This document shows, one piece after another, positions 1 through 9,500 of a DNA stretch of 29,812 nt (positions are counted from its first letter, which is position 1; every line of letters begins with the position of its first letter). Under the pieces are notes generated by a model. The model was not told the DNA's origin and made no database searches. It saw nothing but the letters and a program-made list of their open reading frames with translations. A program made the translations under genes and the position numbers. Source of the stretch: CAZDBA01 sp964503615 (GTDB taxonomy: Bacteria > Planctomycetota > Planctomycetia > Pirellulales > Pirellulaceae); the NCBI GenBank assembly GCA_964503615.1, contig CAZDBA010000050.1, positions 1 through 29,812 on the forward strand. The letters are read 5' to 3'.

Positions 1-2
1 AA

Positions 3-53
3 CTTGACGAAGAAGTCGAAGACGTCGTGTTTATAATCAAACGAACCAGCTGA
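3..53 (+). CDS. C-terminal end of a plus-strand gene (partial, tentative)
   Basis: An open frame enters from the left edge and stops with TGA at 51-53. Its 16 visible residues are acidic and then basic (LDEEVEDVVFIIKRTS), which looks like an ordinary protein end. It would be convergent with the ankyrin gene, whose stop lies at 64-66. Too little is visible to name a family, and chance openness over 17 codons cannot be excluded. Confidence 0.25.
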   Translation, partial: LDEEVEDVVFIIKRTS

Positions 54-65
54 TTGCGATCAGCT
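48..65. terminator. small hairpin between convergent gene ends
   Basis: AGCTGAT (48-54), loop TGCG, ATCAGCT (59-65) form a perfect 7-bp stem. It overlaps the stop codon of the ankyrin gene and of the possible plus-strand gene at the edge. There is no clear T-run on either side, so it is only a weak candidate for a bidirectional terminator. Confidence 0.25.
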
Positions 66-1548
66 ACTCTTCAACTTCGGCAAGTAACAGATCGATCGCC
101 GCGAGCATTTCTTCTGAAGGTTTAACACTGCCCGGACGCTTACCCCTCGCGATATCGCGTGGTGTCCAACCGTGCCGGTTCCTTTTATTCCAAACTTCAG
201 GATCGGCCCCCAACTCCGCAAGCAAACCAGCCGCCAGAGGAAAATCCCGATAGGCTGCACCGTGCATGGCGGTTTCGCCGTTCTCGTCAACGTGATTCGG
301 ATCAAAACCCAGCTCGGCCAACAAACGCAGTGCTCGGCATACTTCCGCTTCGGTTCCGGGCTCTTCTCCGACTGCGGTCACACCAACACCTGCCGCTGCC
401 ATGAATGCTGTGCAGTTGTCTGCGTTGTTGATCGTTGGATCCGCTCCCAATTCTATAAGCAATTCCATCAAGGGAACGTCTGCGGTACTGGAGGCGAGCA
501 AAAAAGGAGTCGTTCCTTTGGGATTGAGCTTGGCCTTTCCTGCCTTGCCCGAATTGATGGACAAGTTCACATCTGCACCAGCATCAACCAGCTGGCGAAC
601 GAAATCTTCAGTGCTCGTCTCACCTGCGATTCTGGGTGGTGGGTCACCTGAAATTCCGTCGCCGACGTTTGTCTTGCGGACCCAAACAATCGCATGCAAC
701 GGTGCCATACCGCTACTTTGGTCATTGGGGTCAGCCCCTGCTTCGACCAACTGCAATGCCAACTCGAGATGACCACTTTCGATAGCCAACATCAATGCTG
801 ACATCTTATTTCGAGGATCCCGACCACGCGTCTTGGCAATCTTCGTAGTCGAGTTGATGTCCGCACCGGCTTGCAACAGCCGTGAAACGACATCTGCGTG
901 TCCGTTGCGAGCGGCAAACAGGAACGCGGTAAAGCCAGTCTTCTTAAGTCTCTCATCAATATTCGCATCGGCGTTGACCAAGGCATCGACCGCATCCGCA
1001 TTTCCAGCTGCGGCAGCCCACATCAGTGCCGTCTGCCCTTTGGGCTCTTTTTCGTTGACTTCGGCACCAGCTTTGATCAGCGAGTTCACCGTGCGAAGAT
1101 CTCCGTTGCGAGCGGCCAGCATCAAAGGAGTTTCGCTGCCGAGTCGTTTTGCTTCAACATCTGCCTTGAATTCGACCAGGACCTCAACCGAATCGGCGAA
1201 ACCTCGTTCTGCGGCAATACTCAAAGCCGTAATATCATAAATGGTTCGGGCATCGACTTTGGCACCGCTTTCTAAAAGCTGCCGGACGATCGTCGAGCGA
1301 TTCTTAAAGGCAGCCCAATGCAGCACGGTCATTCCATCGGCTTGCGCCTGATTGACTTGCTGTTCAAGCCCGTCCGTTTTGCCATCGTCTGTTTTGCCAC
1401 CTAGCCGAACTTGCAATTCATTCCAGCGCCCGGCTTCGGCCAAGTCAGCAAGCAAAGCTTCCTGCGCGCAAAGCTCGCAACAAAGGCTTGAACCAACCAG
1501 TATTGCCATCAAAAGAGATGTGAAAATCAAAGACGTTGTGCGCGACAT
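64..1548 (-). CDS. exported ankyrin-repeat protein
   Basis: A 494-residue protein with an N-terminal signal peptide (MSRTTSLIFTSLLMAILVGS, then a Cys-rich stretch ending near CAQEA). About nine ankyrin repeats follow, seen as recurring TALxxAAxxGxxxxVxxLLxxGADxN units, for example TALMWAAAAGNADAVDALV and TAFLFAARNGHADVVSRLL. Some units carry long insertions. Ankyrin repeats bind other proteins and have no catalytic role of their own. The frame is open up to 1650, but the ATG at 1548 places the signal peptide at the N-terminus and avoids overlapping the DUF1552 gene. The gap to that gene is 28 bp, so it is probably the last gene of the operon with the DUF1592 and DUF1552 genes. Its partner is unknown; neighbouring exported proteins are the natural guess. 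Confidence 0.85.
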   Translation of the reverse strand: MSRTTSLIFTSLLMAILVGSSLCCELCAQEALLADLAEAGRWNELQVRLGGKTDDGKTDGLEQQVNQAQADGMTVLHWAAFKNRSTIVRQLLESGAKVDARTIYDITALSIAAERGFADSVEVLVEFKADVEAKRLGSETPLMLAARNGDLRTVNSLIKAGAEVNEKEPKGQTALMWAAAAGNADAVDALVNADANIDERLKKTGFTAFLFAARNGHADVVSRLLQAGADINSTTKIAKTRGRDPRNKMSALMLAIESGHLELALQLVEAGADPNDQSSGMAPLHAIVWVRKTNVGDGISGDPPPRIAGETSTEDFVRQLVDAGADVNLSINSGKAGKAKLNPKGTTPFLLASSTADVPLMELLIELGADPTINNADNCTAFMAAAGVGVTAVGEEPGTEAEVCRALRLLAELGFDPNHVDENGETAMHGAAYRDFPLAAGLLAELGADPEVWNKRNRHGWTPRDIARGKRPGSVKPSEEMLAAIDLLLAEVEE

Positions 1549-1576
1549 GCTCAATCTCAAACGGGTCGTAGAAACA

Positions 1577-2923
1577 TCAGAGATTGACCGGATCAAACAA
1601 CTCTTCGACCGTTCCCGTGCTATCCGAGAACGTCTCCAATGGAACTCCAACTTTGTTCAGTAAAGTCAGATGTAGATTCGATAGCGGAGTTGGGTCCTTA
1701 AACTGAATGTGCCTGCCACCCAACATCTGCCCCGCACCACCGCCGGCAACCACGATTGGCAAATCAGAATGATCATGCTTATGGGGATCACCCATTCCGC
1801 TTCCGTACATGTAAAGCGAGTGGTCCAGCAGCGTCCCATTCGCTTCCGGAATCTGGTCCATGCGTTCCAGAAATTCTGCGAAAAGAGAAACGTGAAAACG
1901 ATTGATCTTGGCGACTTTCTCAAGCTTCTCAGGATCGTTTCCGTGATGTGAAATTGGATGGTGTGGATCGGGCACACCAATTTCCGGATAAGTTCGATTG
2001 CTGGCCTCACGCGCCAACTGAAAACTAACGACTTTCGTAATGTCGCCCTGGAACGCAAGTAGCTGGAGATCAAACATCAAACGAGCATGGTCTGCGTAGG
2101 CAGCAGGTACGCCAACCGGCCGGTCCAAATCGGGCAACGGATTGTCATCTACCTTTCGCTCGGCCGTTTGAATTCGACGCTCGACTTCACGAATGTTCTG
2201 CAAGTAGCTTTCGATCTTGTTGCGATCGCTCGCACCCACTTTGTTCTTGAGCCGTTTGACTTCGACCGTAATCGAATCGAGCAAGCTGGCCCGTTTCAAA
2301 AGCGCTTGCCTTCGCTGTTCAGGAGTTCCGCCTTCGCCAAACATCTTTTCAAACACAAGACGCGGATGGGCCTCGGAGGGTAGCGGCTGGGTCGGCGAAG
2401 CCCAGGAAAGGTTGTTCTGATATACACAAGCATAACCGTTGTCGCACTGTCCTACGGTCGACAGCATGTCCATCGACAGTTCCAGAGAAGGCAACTGCGT
2501 CGATTGCCCAATGTGCTGTGCCGCGATCTGGTCTACCGTTGTCCCGTTGTAATAGTCGGTACTTTCAGTTCGCTTTGCGCGAGCAGCACTTAAAAACGCC
2601 GAGTTGGAAGTTGCGTGTGAACCCGGGTAGGCGTTTTTCAAATCCATATTGGAAACGACGGTAACTTTTCCTTTGACTGGTTCCAAAGAAGAAAGACTGT
2701 ACGGCAGTTTCTCCAGCCGTTCACCCTTGGGCTTCCATTTCGTTGGATTGAAGCCCATCGGCATGTAGATATACCCAATCCGCTTTAAATGCTCAGGAGC
2801 GGCAACCGTGGCTGCGCTGGCGGTCAACGCTGGAATCATCGCATCCAAAAGTGGAAGTGCGACGGCGGCTCCCGCGCCTCTAAGAAGTGTACGTCGGGAG
2901 ATCGCTCTTTTTCGAATCTTCAT
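1577..2923 (-). CDS. DUF1552 family protein, Tat-exported
   Basis: A 448-residue protein with a twin-arginine signal at its start (SRRTLLRGAGAAVALPLLDA, residues 9-28). The rest matches the DUF1552 family, which is typical of planctomycetes and related bacteria: an early IGYIYMPMGFNP segment, a middle charged helix around SYLQNIREVERRI, and a late segment LYMYGSGMGDPHKHDHSDLP rich in His and Asp. Its biochemical function is not established; it resembles the DUF1501/sulfatase-like group in its metal-friendly His/Asp motifs. A good Shine-Dalgarno site (GGAAGGAT) lies about 10 bases before the ATG. It sits 26 bp downstream of the DUF1592 gene, and the two families are usually found as such a pair. 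Confidence 0.88.
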   Translation of the reverse strand: MKIRKRAISRRTLLRGAGAAVALPLLDAMIPALTASAATVAAPEHLKRIGYIYMPMGFNPTKWKPKGERLEKLPYSLSSLEPVKGKVTVVSNMDLKNAYPGSHATSNSAFLSAARAKRTESTDYYNGTTVDQIAAQHIGQSTQLPSLELSMDMLSTVGQCDNGYACVYQNNLSWASPTQPLPSEAHPRLVFEKMFGEGGTPEQRRQALLKRASLLDSITVEVKRLKNKVGASDRNKIESYLQNIREVERRIQTAERKVDDNPLPDLDRPVGVPAAYADHARLMFDLQLLAFQGDITKVVSFQLAREASNRTYPEIGVPDPHHPISHHGNDPEKLEKVAKINRFHVSLFAEFLERMDQIPEANGTLLDHSLYMYGSGMGDPHKHDHSDLPIVVAGGGAGQMLGGRHIQFKDPTPLSNLHLTLLNKVGVPLETFSDSTGTVEELFDPVNL

Positions 2924-2949
2924 CGCTCGTCTATCCTTCCTTTGCCAAC

Positions 2950-5364
2950 CTAATTTTTAGCATCGACCTCTGCGGCCGGCCCTCGATTTCTGAACGGGCG
3001 ACTCAAAACGATGCCAGTGATCACCGCCGAAAACCGGAATTCATCTTGTTTTGCGTTTTGAACAATACGACGGACAGCGGGTCCATCTTCTGGTTCCATC
3101 GCGCGGCCCAATGCAAACGTCATAAGCTTTTCCGACATCGTTTGCACGAACTCTTCGGGACGCTTTAGTATACCGCGCTCCAATTCATCAATCGAATTAA
3201 TTTCTGTTCCGTCCGGCAAAACGCCTTGGGAATCAACTTTTAAAACATCTTCTATTTCTCGCCATCGGCCGACCGCGTCGAAGTTCTCCAAAGAAAATCC
3301 GATCGGGTCGATTCTATCGTGACAGCTTGCGCAGTTTGGATTCTCTCGATGCAAGGCCAATCGCTCGCGAACCGAAGAAATATCCAACGTTGTATTCTCC
3401 TTGAGATTGGGCACGTCCGGAGGAGGAGGCGGCGCTGGCGTTCCAACCAGGTTCTCTAACACCCAATTGCCCCGGATCGTCGGAGAGGTCCGAGTCGCAT
3501 AAGAAGTCACCATCAAAATGCTGCCGTGACGCAGAATGCCGCCCCGTAGCGAATCACTGGCTAAGTCCACTCGGCGAAACTCACTACCAGACACATTCGG
3601 AATTTCGTAGTGATGGGCCAAGCGAGCATTGAGATAGGTGTAGTCCGACTGGATCAAGTTCAACACACTGCGATCGTTCCGCAGAATGTCGTTGAACAGC
3701 AACTCGGTCTCCTGGCGAAACGCCTGGCGAAGGTTGTCATCGAAGTCGGGAAAACGTCTCAAGTCGGGAGTGATCGAATCCAGGTTTCGCAGATAAAGCC
3801 ACTGCGAGGCAAAATTGTTTACCAGGGATTTGGATTTTGGGTCGGCCAACATTCGTTTGACTTGTTTCTGCAAGACAGCTTCGTCTTGCAAACGATCCTG
3901 TTCGGCAAGCTCCAATAACTCGTCATCCGGAATACTACTCCAAAGAAAAAACGAAAGCCGCGATGCAACTTCAACACTCGTCAGGGGATTAACTTTCCCG
4001 TCCGGTATTTGCGTTTCGATGCGAAAGAGAAAGTTGGGATTCACTAACAGCGAGGTGATCGCCGACTGCACGCCCTGCTCAAACCCTTTCGCGCCGCCAC
4101 CGGCTTCCTCAAACCCCTCGTCAAAAAACTTCATCGGAGTGACCAAGTCATCTTCGTTGATCGGGCGTCGAAAGGCTCGTCTGGCCAATCGAGAAACGAT
4201 CTCGATCGCGCGATCACGTCCAGAGTCTTCGACCGGATCCAAGCCAGCGAAAATCGACTGGCGGCAAACCGTCTTGCCTGGCCCTTCGGAATCGAATGGG
4301 CCCACAATCGAAACCTGATAGAGCGCCGGTGTTTGGCGTGGGTGTCGATGGCGATTGTAGGTTGCATCGAACGGTTCCCGTTTGTTCTCGATTAAAGCAG
4401 AGGAAATTTTCGGGAAAGTGATCCCCAAGGCTCTCGTACCCGCTTCGACCTTGATCCTTGTGTTTAGATGAGAATCGGCGTGCGTAAAGTCCTTTCCGCC
4501 CTTGGGAGGTGCAACGGTGAACCGGTGTATTCGTGCTTTGTCCAAAAGAACATCGATGTTGTGTTTTCGATTTAACCCTTCGATCTTTTCGTCCCGGTCC
4601 CTTGCCAGTTTCAACTCAATCTCATACTGACCCGTCTGTGGAAAATGATGATTAAGCAAAATGCCTCCGCGGGTTCCAAGCGGAAGCCCCTCCACGTGCT
4701 GTTCCTGAGTCCGGTCGGCGGGTACACGAATCGTAACCCCAACCGGGCCATTGCCCCCGCCGCCGATTGAAGCGCGGCTGATCTTCTGAGCCGCAGTTAT
4801 ATACTGGCTCAAACTGCTGGGCGTCAGTTCCTCGACCGTGATATTGTCGAAACCGTGGCTCGATTCGTCTTGCGGCAAAAACTCAGCCGCGTCGATTTGA
4901 ACGCCCAGCAAATCACGGATCGCGTTTTGATATTCGGTGCGTGTTAGTCGGCGAAGGGTTCCTACACGACCGATCTTGGGCTTTGAAACCGCGCGACGCT
5001 CAAGCACATCAGAAATCGCTTTTACGATTTGCTTATATTCTGATTCGTCCGGTCGGCTTGCGTCAGGCGGTGGCATCTGCCGCCCCGCGATTCGGCGAAG
5101 CATCGATTCCCACGCCGCGGTGTCAAAACTATCGTGCTCAACGGCTCGATCAGAAAACTGAAGTGCTTCCAAATTGAGCTGACCGGCTGCCTCGCTTTCC
5201 GAGTGGCATTCCAGACAGTTGTTTTCAACAAACGACTCGATCTCATCAAATTTCAGCTCAGAAACAACATCAGACGCTTGCTGTGAAAAGAGTCCGCCAG
5301 CAAGTCCGAAAACCATGGCTGATGCAAACATGCAATGTGTGAAACGAAGAGTAGAAAATTTCAT
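2950..5364 (-). CDS. planctomycete cytochrome-like protein (DUF1587/1592/1588/1585)
   Basis: An 804-residue exported protein with a signal peptide at residues 1-29. Two CxxCH c-type haem motifs are visible: CLECH at 50-54 and CASCH at 678-682. Domain order follows the known planctomycete pattern: N-terminal cytochrome-like region, DUF1587 (around TEYQNAIRDLLGVQ), a carbohydrate-binding-like insert (about 200-350), DUF1595, DUF1592 (SRLSFFLWSSIPDDELL), DUF1588 (ending in CASCHDRIDPIGFSLENFD) and a C-terminal DUF1585. These proteins are thought to be periplasmic and redox active, but no reaction is established. It is the first gene of a probable three-gene operon with DUF1552 and ankyrin genes. 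No convincing Shine-Dalgarno site precedes this ATG, but the signal peptide fixes the start. Confidence 0.9.
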   Translation of the reverse strand: MKFSTLRFTHCMFASAMVFGLAGGLFSQQASDVVSELKFDEIESFVENNCLECHSESEAAGQLNLEALQFSDRAVEHDSFDTAAWESMLRRIAGRQMPPPDASRPDESEYKQIVKAISDVLERRAVSKPKIGRVGTLRRLTRTEYQNAIRDLLGVQIDAAEFLPQDESSHGFDNITVEELTPSSLSQYITAAQKISRASIGGGGNGPVGVTIRVPADRTQEQHVEGLPLGTRGGILLNHHFPQTGQYEIELKLARDRDEKIEGLNRKHNIDVLLDKARIHRFTVAPPKGGKDFTHADSHLNTRIKVEAGTRALGITFPKISSALIENKREPFDATYNRHRHPRQTPALYQVSIVGPFDSEGPGKTVCRQSIFAGLDPVEDSGRDRAIEIVSRLARRAFRRPINEDDLVTPMKFFDEGFEEAGGGAKGFEQGVQSAITSLLVNPNFLFRIETQIPDGKVNPLTSVEVASRLSFFLWSSIPDDELLELAEQDRLQDEAVLQKQVKRMLADPKSKSLVNNFASQWLYLRNLDSITPDLRRFPDFDDNLRQAFRQETELLFNDILRNDRSVLNLIQSDYTYLNARLAHHYEIPNVSGSEFRRVDLASDSLRGGILRHGSILMVTSYATRTSPTIRGNWVLENLVGTPAPPPPPDVPNLKENTTLDISSVRERLALHRENPNCASCHDRIDPIGFSLENFDAVGRWREIEDVLKVDSQGVLPDGTEINSIDELERGILKRPEEFVQTMSEKLMTFALGRAMEPEDGPAVRRIVQNAKQDEFRFSAVITGIVLSRPFRNRGPAAEVDAKN

Positions 5365-5501
5365 GCAACTGTTGTGGTCAAGATCTTTTGCGGTGCTCTT
5401 TCACCAGACAGTTTATCAGAAGCTCCATGCCCGTACCAACTTCAGGCGAGAACCTAAGAATCTTGTCAGCAAGAATGCCAAACTGGTAAACAGCCAACAA
5501 A

Positions 5502-5531
5502 AAATGCCGACACTTCGCAGTGTCGGCATTT
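5502..5531 (-). terminator. rho-independent terminator of the OmpH/Skp-like gene
   Basis: A perfect 13-bp stem (5502-5514 with 5519-5531) encloses a 4-base loop, which reads GCGA, a GNRA tetraloop, on the minus strand. On that strand the stem runs straight into six T residues. It lies 52 bp past the stop of the Skp-like gene and separates it from the DUF1592 operon. Confidence 0.85.
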
Positions 5532-5582
5532 CAAATTTTCAATTGGGCAACGCAATTTTACCTGCGTAGGCAACTTTCAAGA

Positions 5583-6179
5583 TCAACGTTTGTGCGTCGT
5601 GTCCAAGCCCGCTGTGTTGGTGTTTCCACCCATCGCCTCGATCACTTTGCTGGTAAGATCGAGATGGTCATGAAAAACCACTGTGCGGTTTACGCCTTTG
5701 ATCACTTCGGCTCGGTTTTCCGGGTTGATAGGCGAGCTATCGAATCGCATTACCAATGAGATTCCGAATTCGCCGGCAAGCTTGGCCACGACCGCTTGCA
5801 TTTGCTCGTACGTTTGGTGATAAATTTTAGCTTCTTGCTTCAGCAGGTCCATTTCCAACTGGCGTGCTTTTGTTCGCAACGCAGCCTGACGTTGCTCAAT
5901 TGCAGATTCCTGTTGGTTACGGCTTTCACCGACTTCGATTTTCAATACGGCTTGAGCCGCTTCTTGAATCGCCGTCTGCTCAGTTTGGATCTGTTCTTTA
6001 AGAAGGTCAGCTTGTGCCTTGATCGCTTCCATCTGCTGCTTGAACCAAGGGTTCATTTCAAAGACTTTGGCAACATCAAGAACAGCAACGATGCCTCCAT
6101 CATTTTGAGCGGTCGCGGTTTGAGAAAAACAGGCTACGAAAATCGCAGCAACAATCGTGACGGTTAACTTTGAATTCAT
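5583..6179 (-). CDS. OmpH/Skp-family periplasmic chaperone-like protein
   Basis: A 198-residue protein with a clear Sec signal peptide (MNSKLTVTIVAAIFVACFSQ, then TATAQ). The start of the mature part (GGIVAVLDVAKVFEMNPWFK) matches the Skp/OmpH pattern, and a long charged coiled coil (about residues 50-130, rich in Q, E, A and K) follows. The C-terminal part (GISLVMRFDSSPINPENRAE) matches the strand region of the family. Skp-type proteins hold unfolded outer-membrane proteins in the periplasm; planctomycete versions are less studied. A strong Shine-Dalgarno site (AAGGAGG) lies 5 bases before the ATG. It appears to be a single-gene unit with its own terminator. Confidence 0.85.
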   Translation of the reverse strand: MNSKLTVTIVAAIFVACFSQTATAQNDGGIVAVLDVAKVFEMNPWFKQQMEAIKAQADLLKEQIQTEQTAIQEAAQAVLKIEVGESRNQQESAIEQRQAALRTKARQLEMDLLKQEAKIYHQTYEQMQAVVAKLAGEFGISLVMRFDSSPINPENRAEVIKGVNRTVVFHDHLDLTSKVIEAMGGNTNTAGLDTTHKR

Positions 6180-6186
6180 CTCGTCC
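6180..6186 (-). promoter_or_regulatory. strong ribosome binding site of the Skp-like gene
   Basis: The minus strand reads AAGGAGGACGAG directly before ATG at 6179. It is among the closest matches to the 16S anti-Shine-Dalgarno sequence in the window, where many genes have weak or no such site. Confidence 0.6.
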
Positions 6187-6514
6187 TCCTTGACGAATCA
6201 TTTTTGGATTGCAGTCTAAATTTTTTAAGCCGCACATCCATGGCGACTGTCGTGGACTTTAAGCACTTGGTGTGCCGAAGTCTTAAAACTCTTGTCCGTC
6301 GATCGGTTGTTGTGATTTCCCGTTTGTTTTTACAAATGGTTTGCAACGACCGCGATGACGGTTTGAACATTTTTCAATCGCTTTTGTAAAGATAACGATC
6401 AGCCGAATCAAGGCGAGGCTAAAATGATGAAGGAATTCGCTAGCAAGACTTTTAGTAACCTGTTCCGCAAACCATTCTGTGCACCAAAACGGTCACAGAT
6501 TTGGAAAGCCCAAC
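6187..6514. other. intergenic region, no gene seen
   Basis: This stretch holds the promoter region of the Skp-like gene and the 3' flank of the large propeller gene. Only short scrambled open frames occur, none with recognisable protein character. I saw no hairpin with a T-run that would serve as an obvious terminator. Confidence 0.5.
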
Positions 6515-9500
6515 CTACTTAGCGAGCTCTTCTCCCACAGTAACAGGTGACTCAAACTGCAACAATTGAAAGCTATTGGATTGGAGCTCTGAAACTTGGT
6601 GCAGCCCAATCTGCTGATTCTCCAAATCGAGAGCAGGCGTATTCCAGAGATTGGGCGATTTGCGTCCGACTCGACGAGCCAACGAAACTGCCCACGCCGT
6701 CTGACCGACCGTTTCCGAGGCGGTCATTTGCTGGATCGGGATCGCTAGTTCGATCGTCCACGATTTCTCGTCCGAGTTTTGAGCAACGAACCACTCGGGG
6801 TCCCACCCCTGGCTAGCGTTAGTACCATCTCGGCACCACCCGCGATGATCGACTTCGAAGTGTAAAAAGCTCGCGTAGTCCCGATCCGTATCGATAACGA
6901 TCTCGATACGATCTTCATTTTGAATCTGGGCATCACGGGCCCGAGCCGCTTGAGATTCTCGATAGTGATGACGAGTAAGCTTGTTACAACGCGCGGCGAC
7001 GTAAAAAAAGTCGTCATCGTATCCAAACAGAACAACGTCGGTCTTGGCCTGAGCATCATTGCCCGGTGGAGTCATCTTGATCAGCTGCATTTGGCTGTTT
7101 GCAAACATTGCGTTCCAACAATCATCATCCAAAACCCCGTCCAGTTTGGGGCGTGTTTTAATCTTCCCCGTAATCGGACTTTCCAATGGTGTCTCTACCG
7201 CTTTGGTAAGTCGAATCTCCCGGCTGCTGGCGACGAACACCGGATCGTTTGGTTTGGCATCCTGAATTAGTTGGCGGAACTGATTATCGCCCAGTTGCTC
7301 TGCCTGAAGCCGTCCGGTCAATTTGGCTTCTAAAAATCGCACATTCTGATCACGGGCAAAATCAGGATCACGAGCACGGAGGCGGGTAATAATCGCACTC
7401 GTAGTTTTCAGCGATTGGGTTAACGGATCAACGGGCGGCGCGTTCTGCCCCCGGCCGTTGTCAAACTCATTTTTAATCGTATCCGGCACCCAAACAGTAA
7501 GCTGCATACCGTCGGCTTGGAACGATTGCGGAGTCACGTTGAAACTGGCAGCTTGGACCTGTTGGGCGTGGATGATTGAATCATCATGCCCCTCTTTCGA
7601 TTCCACACCTGTCGGTTGGTAGATTCGCCGGGCAAGCATTTCATCACTGGAATGGTACTGCGCAAGCCACAATATTGCAGAGGTGGAAAACGGATGGTTT
7701 GGAAAACGCTCAATCAACTGGTTGAACGTAAACGCGGCCATCTCAAACTGTCCCGATTGCATATATTGATTACCTAAGTCAACCATCCACACGCCGGCCA
7801 GATCCGAATTCAGTCCGTTTGTTGCGGCATTCAAATGTTGACGCCAAACCAATAACGATTGCGGGCTGGTATCGCGCCAAGTCATCAGCTCGTTCAGCTC
7901 TTTTCGCTTCTGTATGGTACGTTGCATGATTTGTAGATTCCCACGTCGGCTTTTCGCATCATCTCGCTCCGGGATCTGTCGCCCCAACTCTCTTAGCCCG
8001 GCGAGTAAGTCGATTCCCTGAAAGTCACGAGCGGTGGAATATTGCTTGACACGAAATGTCATCGCCTGTGACTGGCAAATCGGCATGCCCACAAGACCAG
8101 CACTGATCGCGGCCGCGTCTTGGATAGCGTAGCCTACCTGAGGTAGAAAACGATCGGTGTTCAGTTTCAATCCACCGGTCCCGGACGATTCGTACGTCGC
8201 CAACCGATCAACTTTCCAGGGAGCCAGTCCCATTTCCAACAGTTGGTCGGAGTACTGATACCGATCGTTTGCCGCACGAATCGCAGCATCCAGCAGTTCT
8301 TGCGCATCGAGGTAGCTTCCATCCGGTAATCGCATCGAGTCGGATTCGCAAACAACCGCATTGGGCCGCAAGCTTCGGATCGTACGAGCCAACAAACGAA
8401 CTGCATTGGCATGTGCCGTTTGGGCGTCAGGAGCAGCTGGATAAAGAATCTCGAATTTGTTGCAGCCTAGTCGACTGGCCGCTTGCTGCATTCGCTGAAC
8501 CGAAGCAACATGATTTGCGCTGGATCTCACACCGGGGTTCTGATCAGAACCAAAATCCAAATGGACCGTAGCAGTCGAAAGATTGCTTTCATTTGAATAC
8601 TGAGTCAAAACGTTAACGGGAAATTCGAGCGAGTCCAGTGAGACGGCCAGCAAGGCGACTCGATGCGTACCAGAACGTTGTAATTGCCAAGTCTCACCGC
8701 CGTTGTTCGTCGCCAGGATCGTTCCATCACTTCCTACCGCCCAGCCTTTGTCGGGCGAAGCAAACGTGATCGCGTTGATATGGCTGGTCTTCGGCGTGCG
8801 GTGCTTTTGAACCGCTCCTGTTTTCAGGTCCAACGACAGAATATACGTCCCTGGATTTCCTGCTACCCAAAGTTTGCCATGGGCGCTAGTGACGGCTGAA
8901 AAATCAAATTGAGCCTGGAAGCCTAACTCTTTCGGATAGTAGCCATTCCAGTTGAATCCGCCATCCATCGTCTGCAAGAGCTGGCCTTCATGACCAACCG
9001 CCCAACCGTATTTCCCATCCACCATTTCGACCGCGCGAATGGGAGCTTTGGATTTTGAGTTCACGATTGCCAGAGTAGATGAATCTTCGGTAACGACCTG
9101 GATTTTACCTTGCGAATCGACCGCGACGACCGAATCTGCAGTCTGGTCTGCGTCAAGAAAGTCCACTCTCCCTTTGTTGCTGCTTTGGCTCGACCAACTT
9201 TTTCCACCATTGGTACTTTGATAAACACCAAGCGGAAACAGGTTGCCGCTGGCACCGAACGCTTGGACATCAAACGGATTGTCCATGTGAACTTTTGCAA
9301 GGCGAGGGATGACTAAGCCCTGGATTACTTTCCAGCTCAAACCACCGTCTGTTGTTTTCATCACAACAGCCCGGCTGCGATCCACATAGGGAATGTCGTA
9401 ACCGCCTACAACCAAGCCGTTATTTTCGTCAGCGAAATGGACCGACTCGAATCGAAAATTGATCCCCGTCGGAACCGCACGAGTGCGGGGGGCTGCGTTA

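Noticed and set aside
833..1240. 135-residue plus-strand frame within the ankyrin gene
   Set aside because: It is an Ala/Ser-rich antisense frame created by the repeated ankyrin codons; the opposite strand shows clear ankyrin repeats.
1549..1650. N-terminal extension of the ankyrin protein to 1650
   Set aside because: It would overlap the DUF1552 gene by 74 bp and bury the signal peptide 34 residues in; the ATG at 1548 explains the data better.
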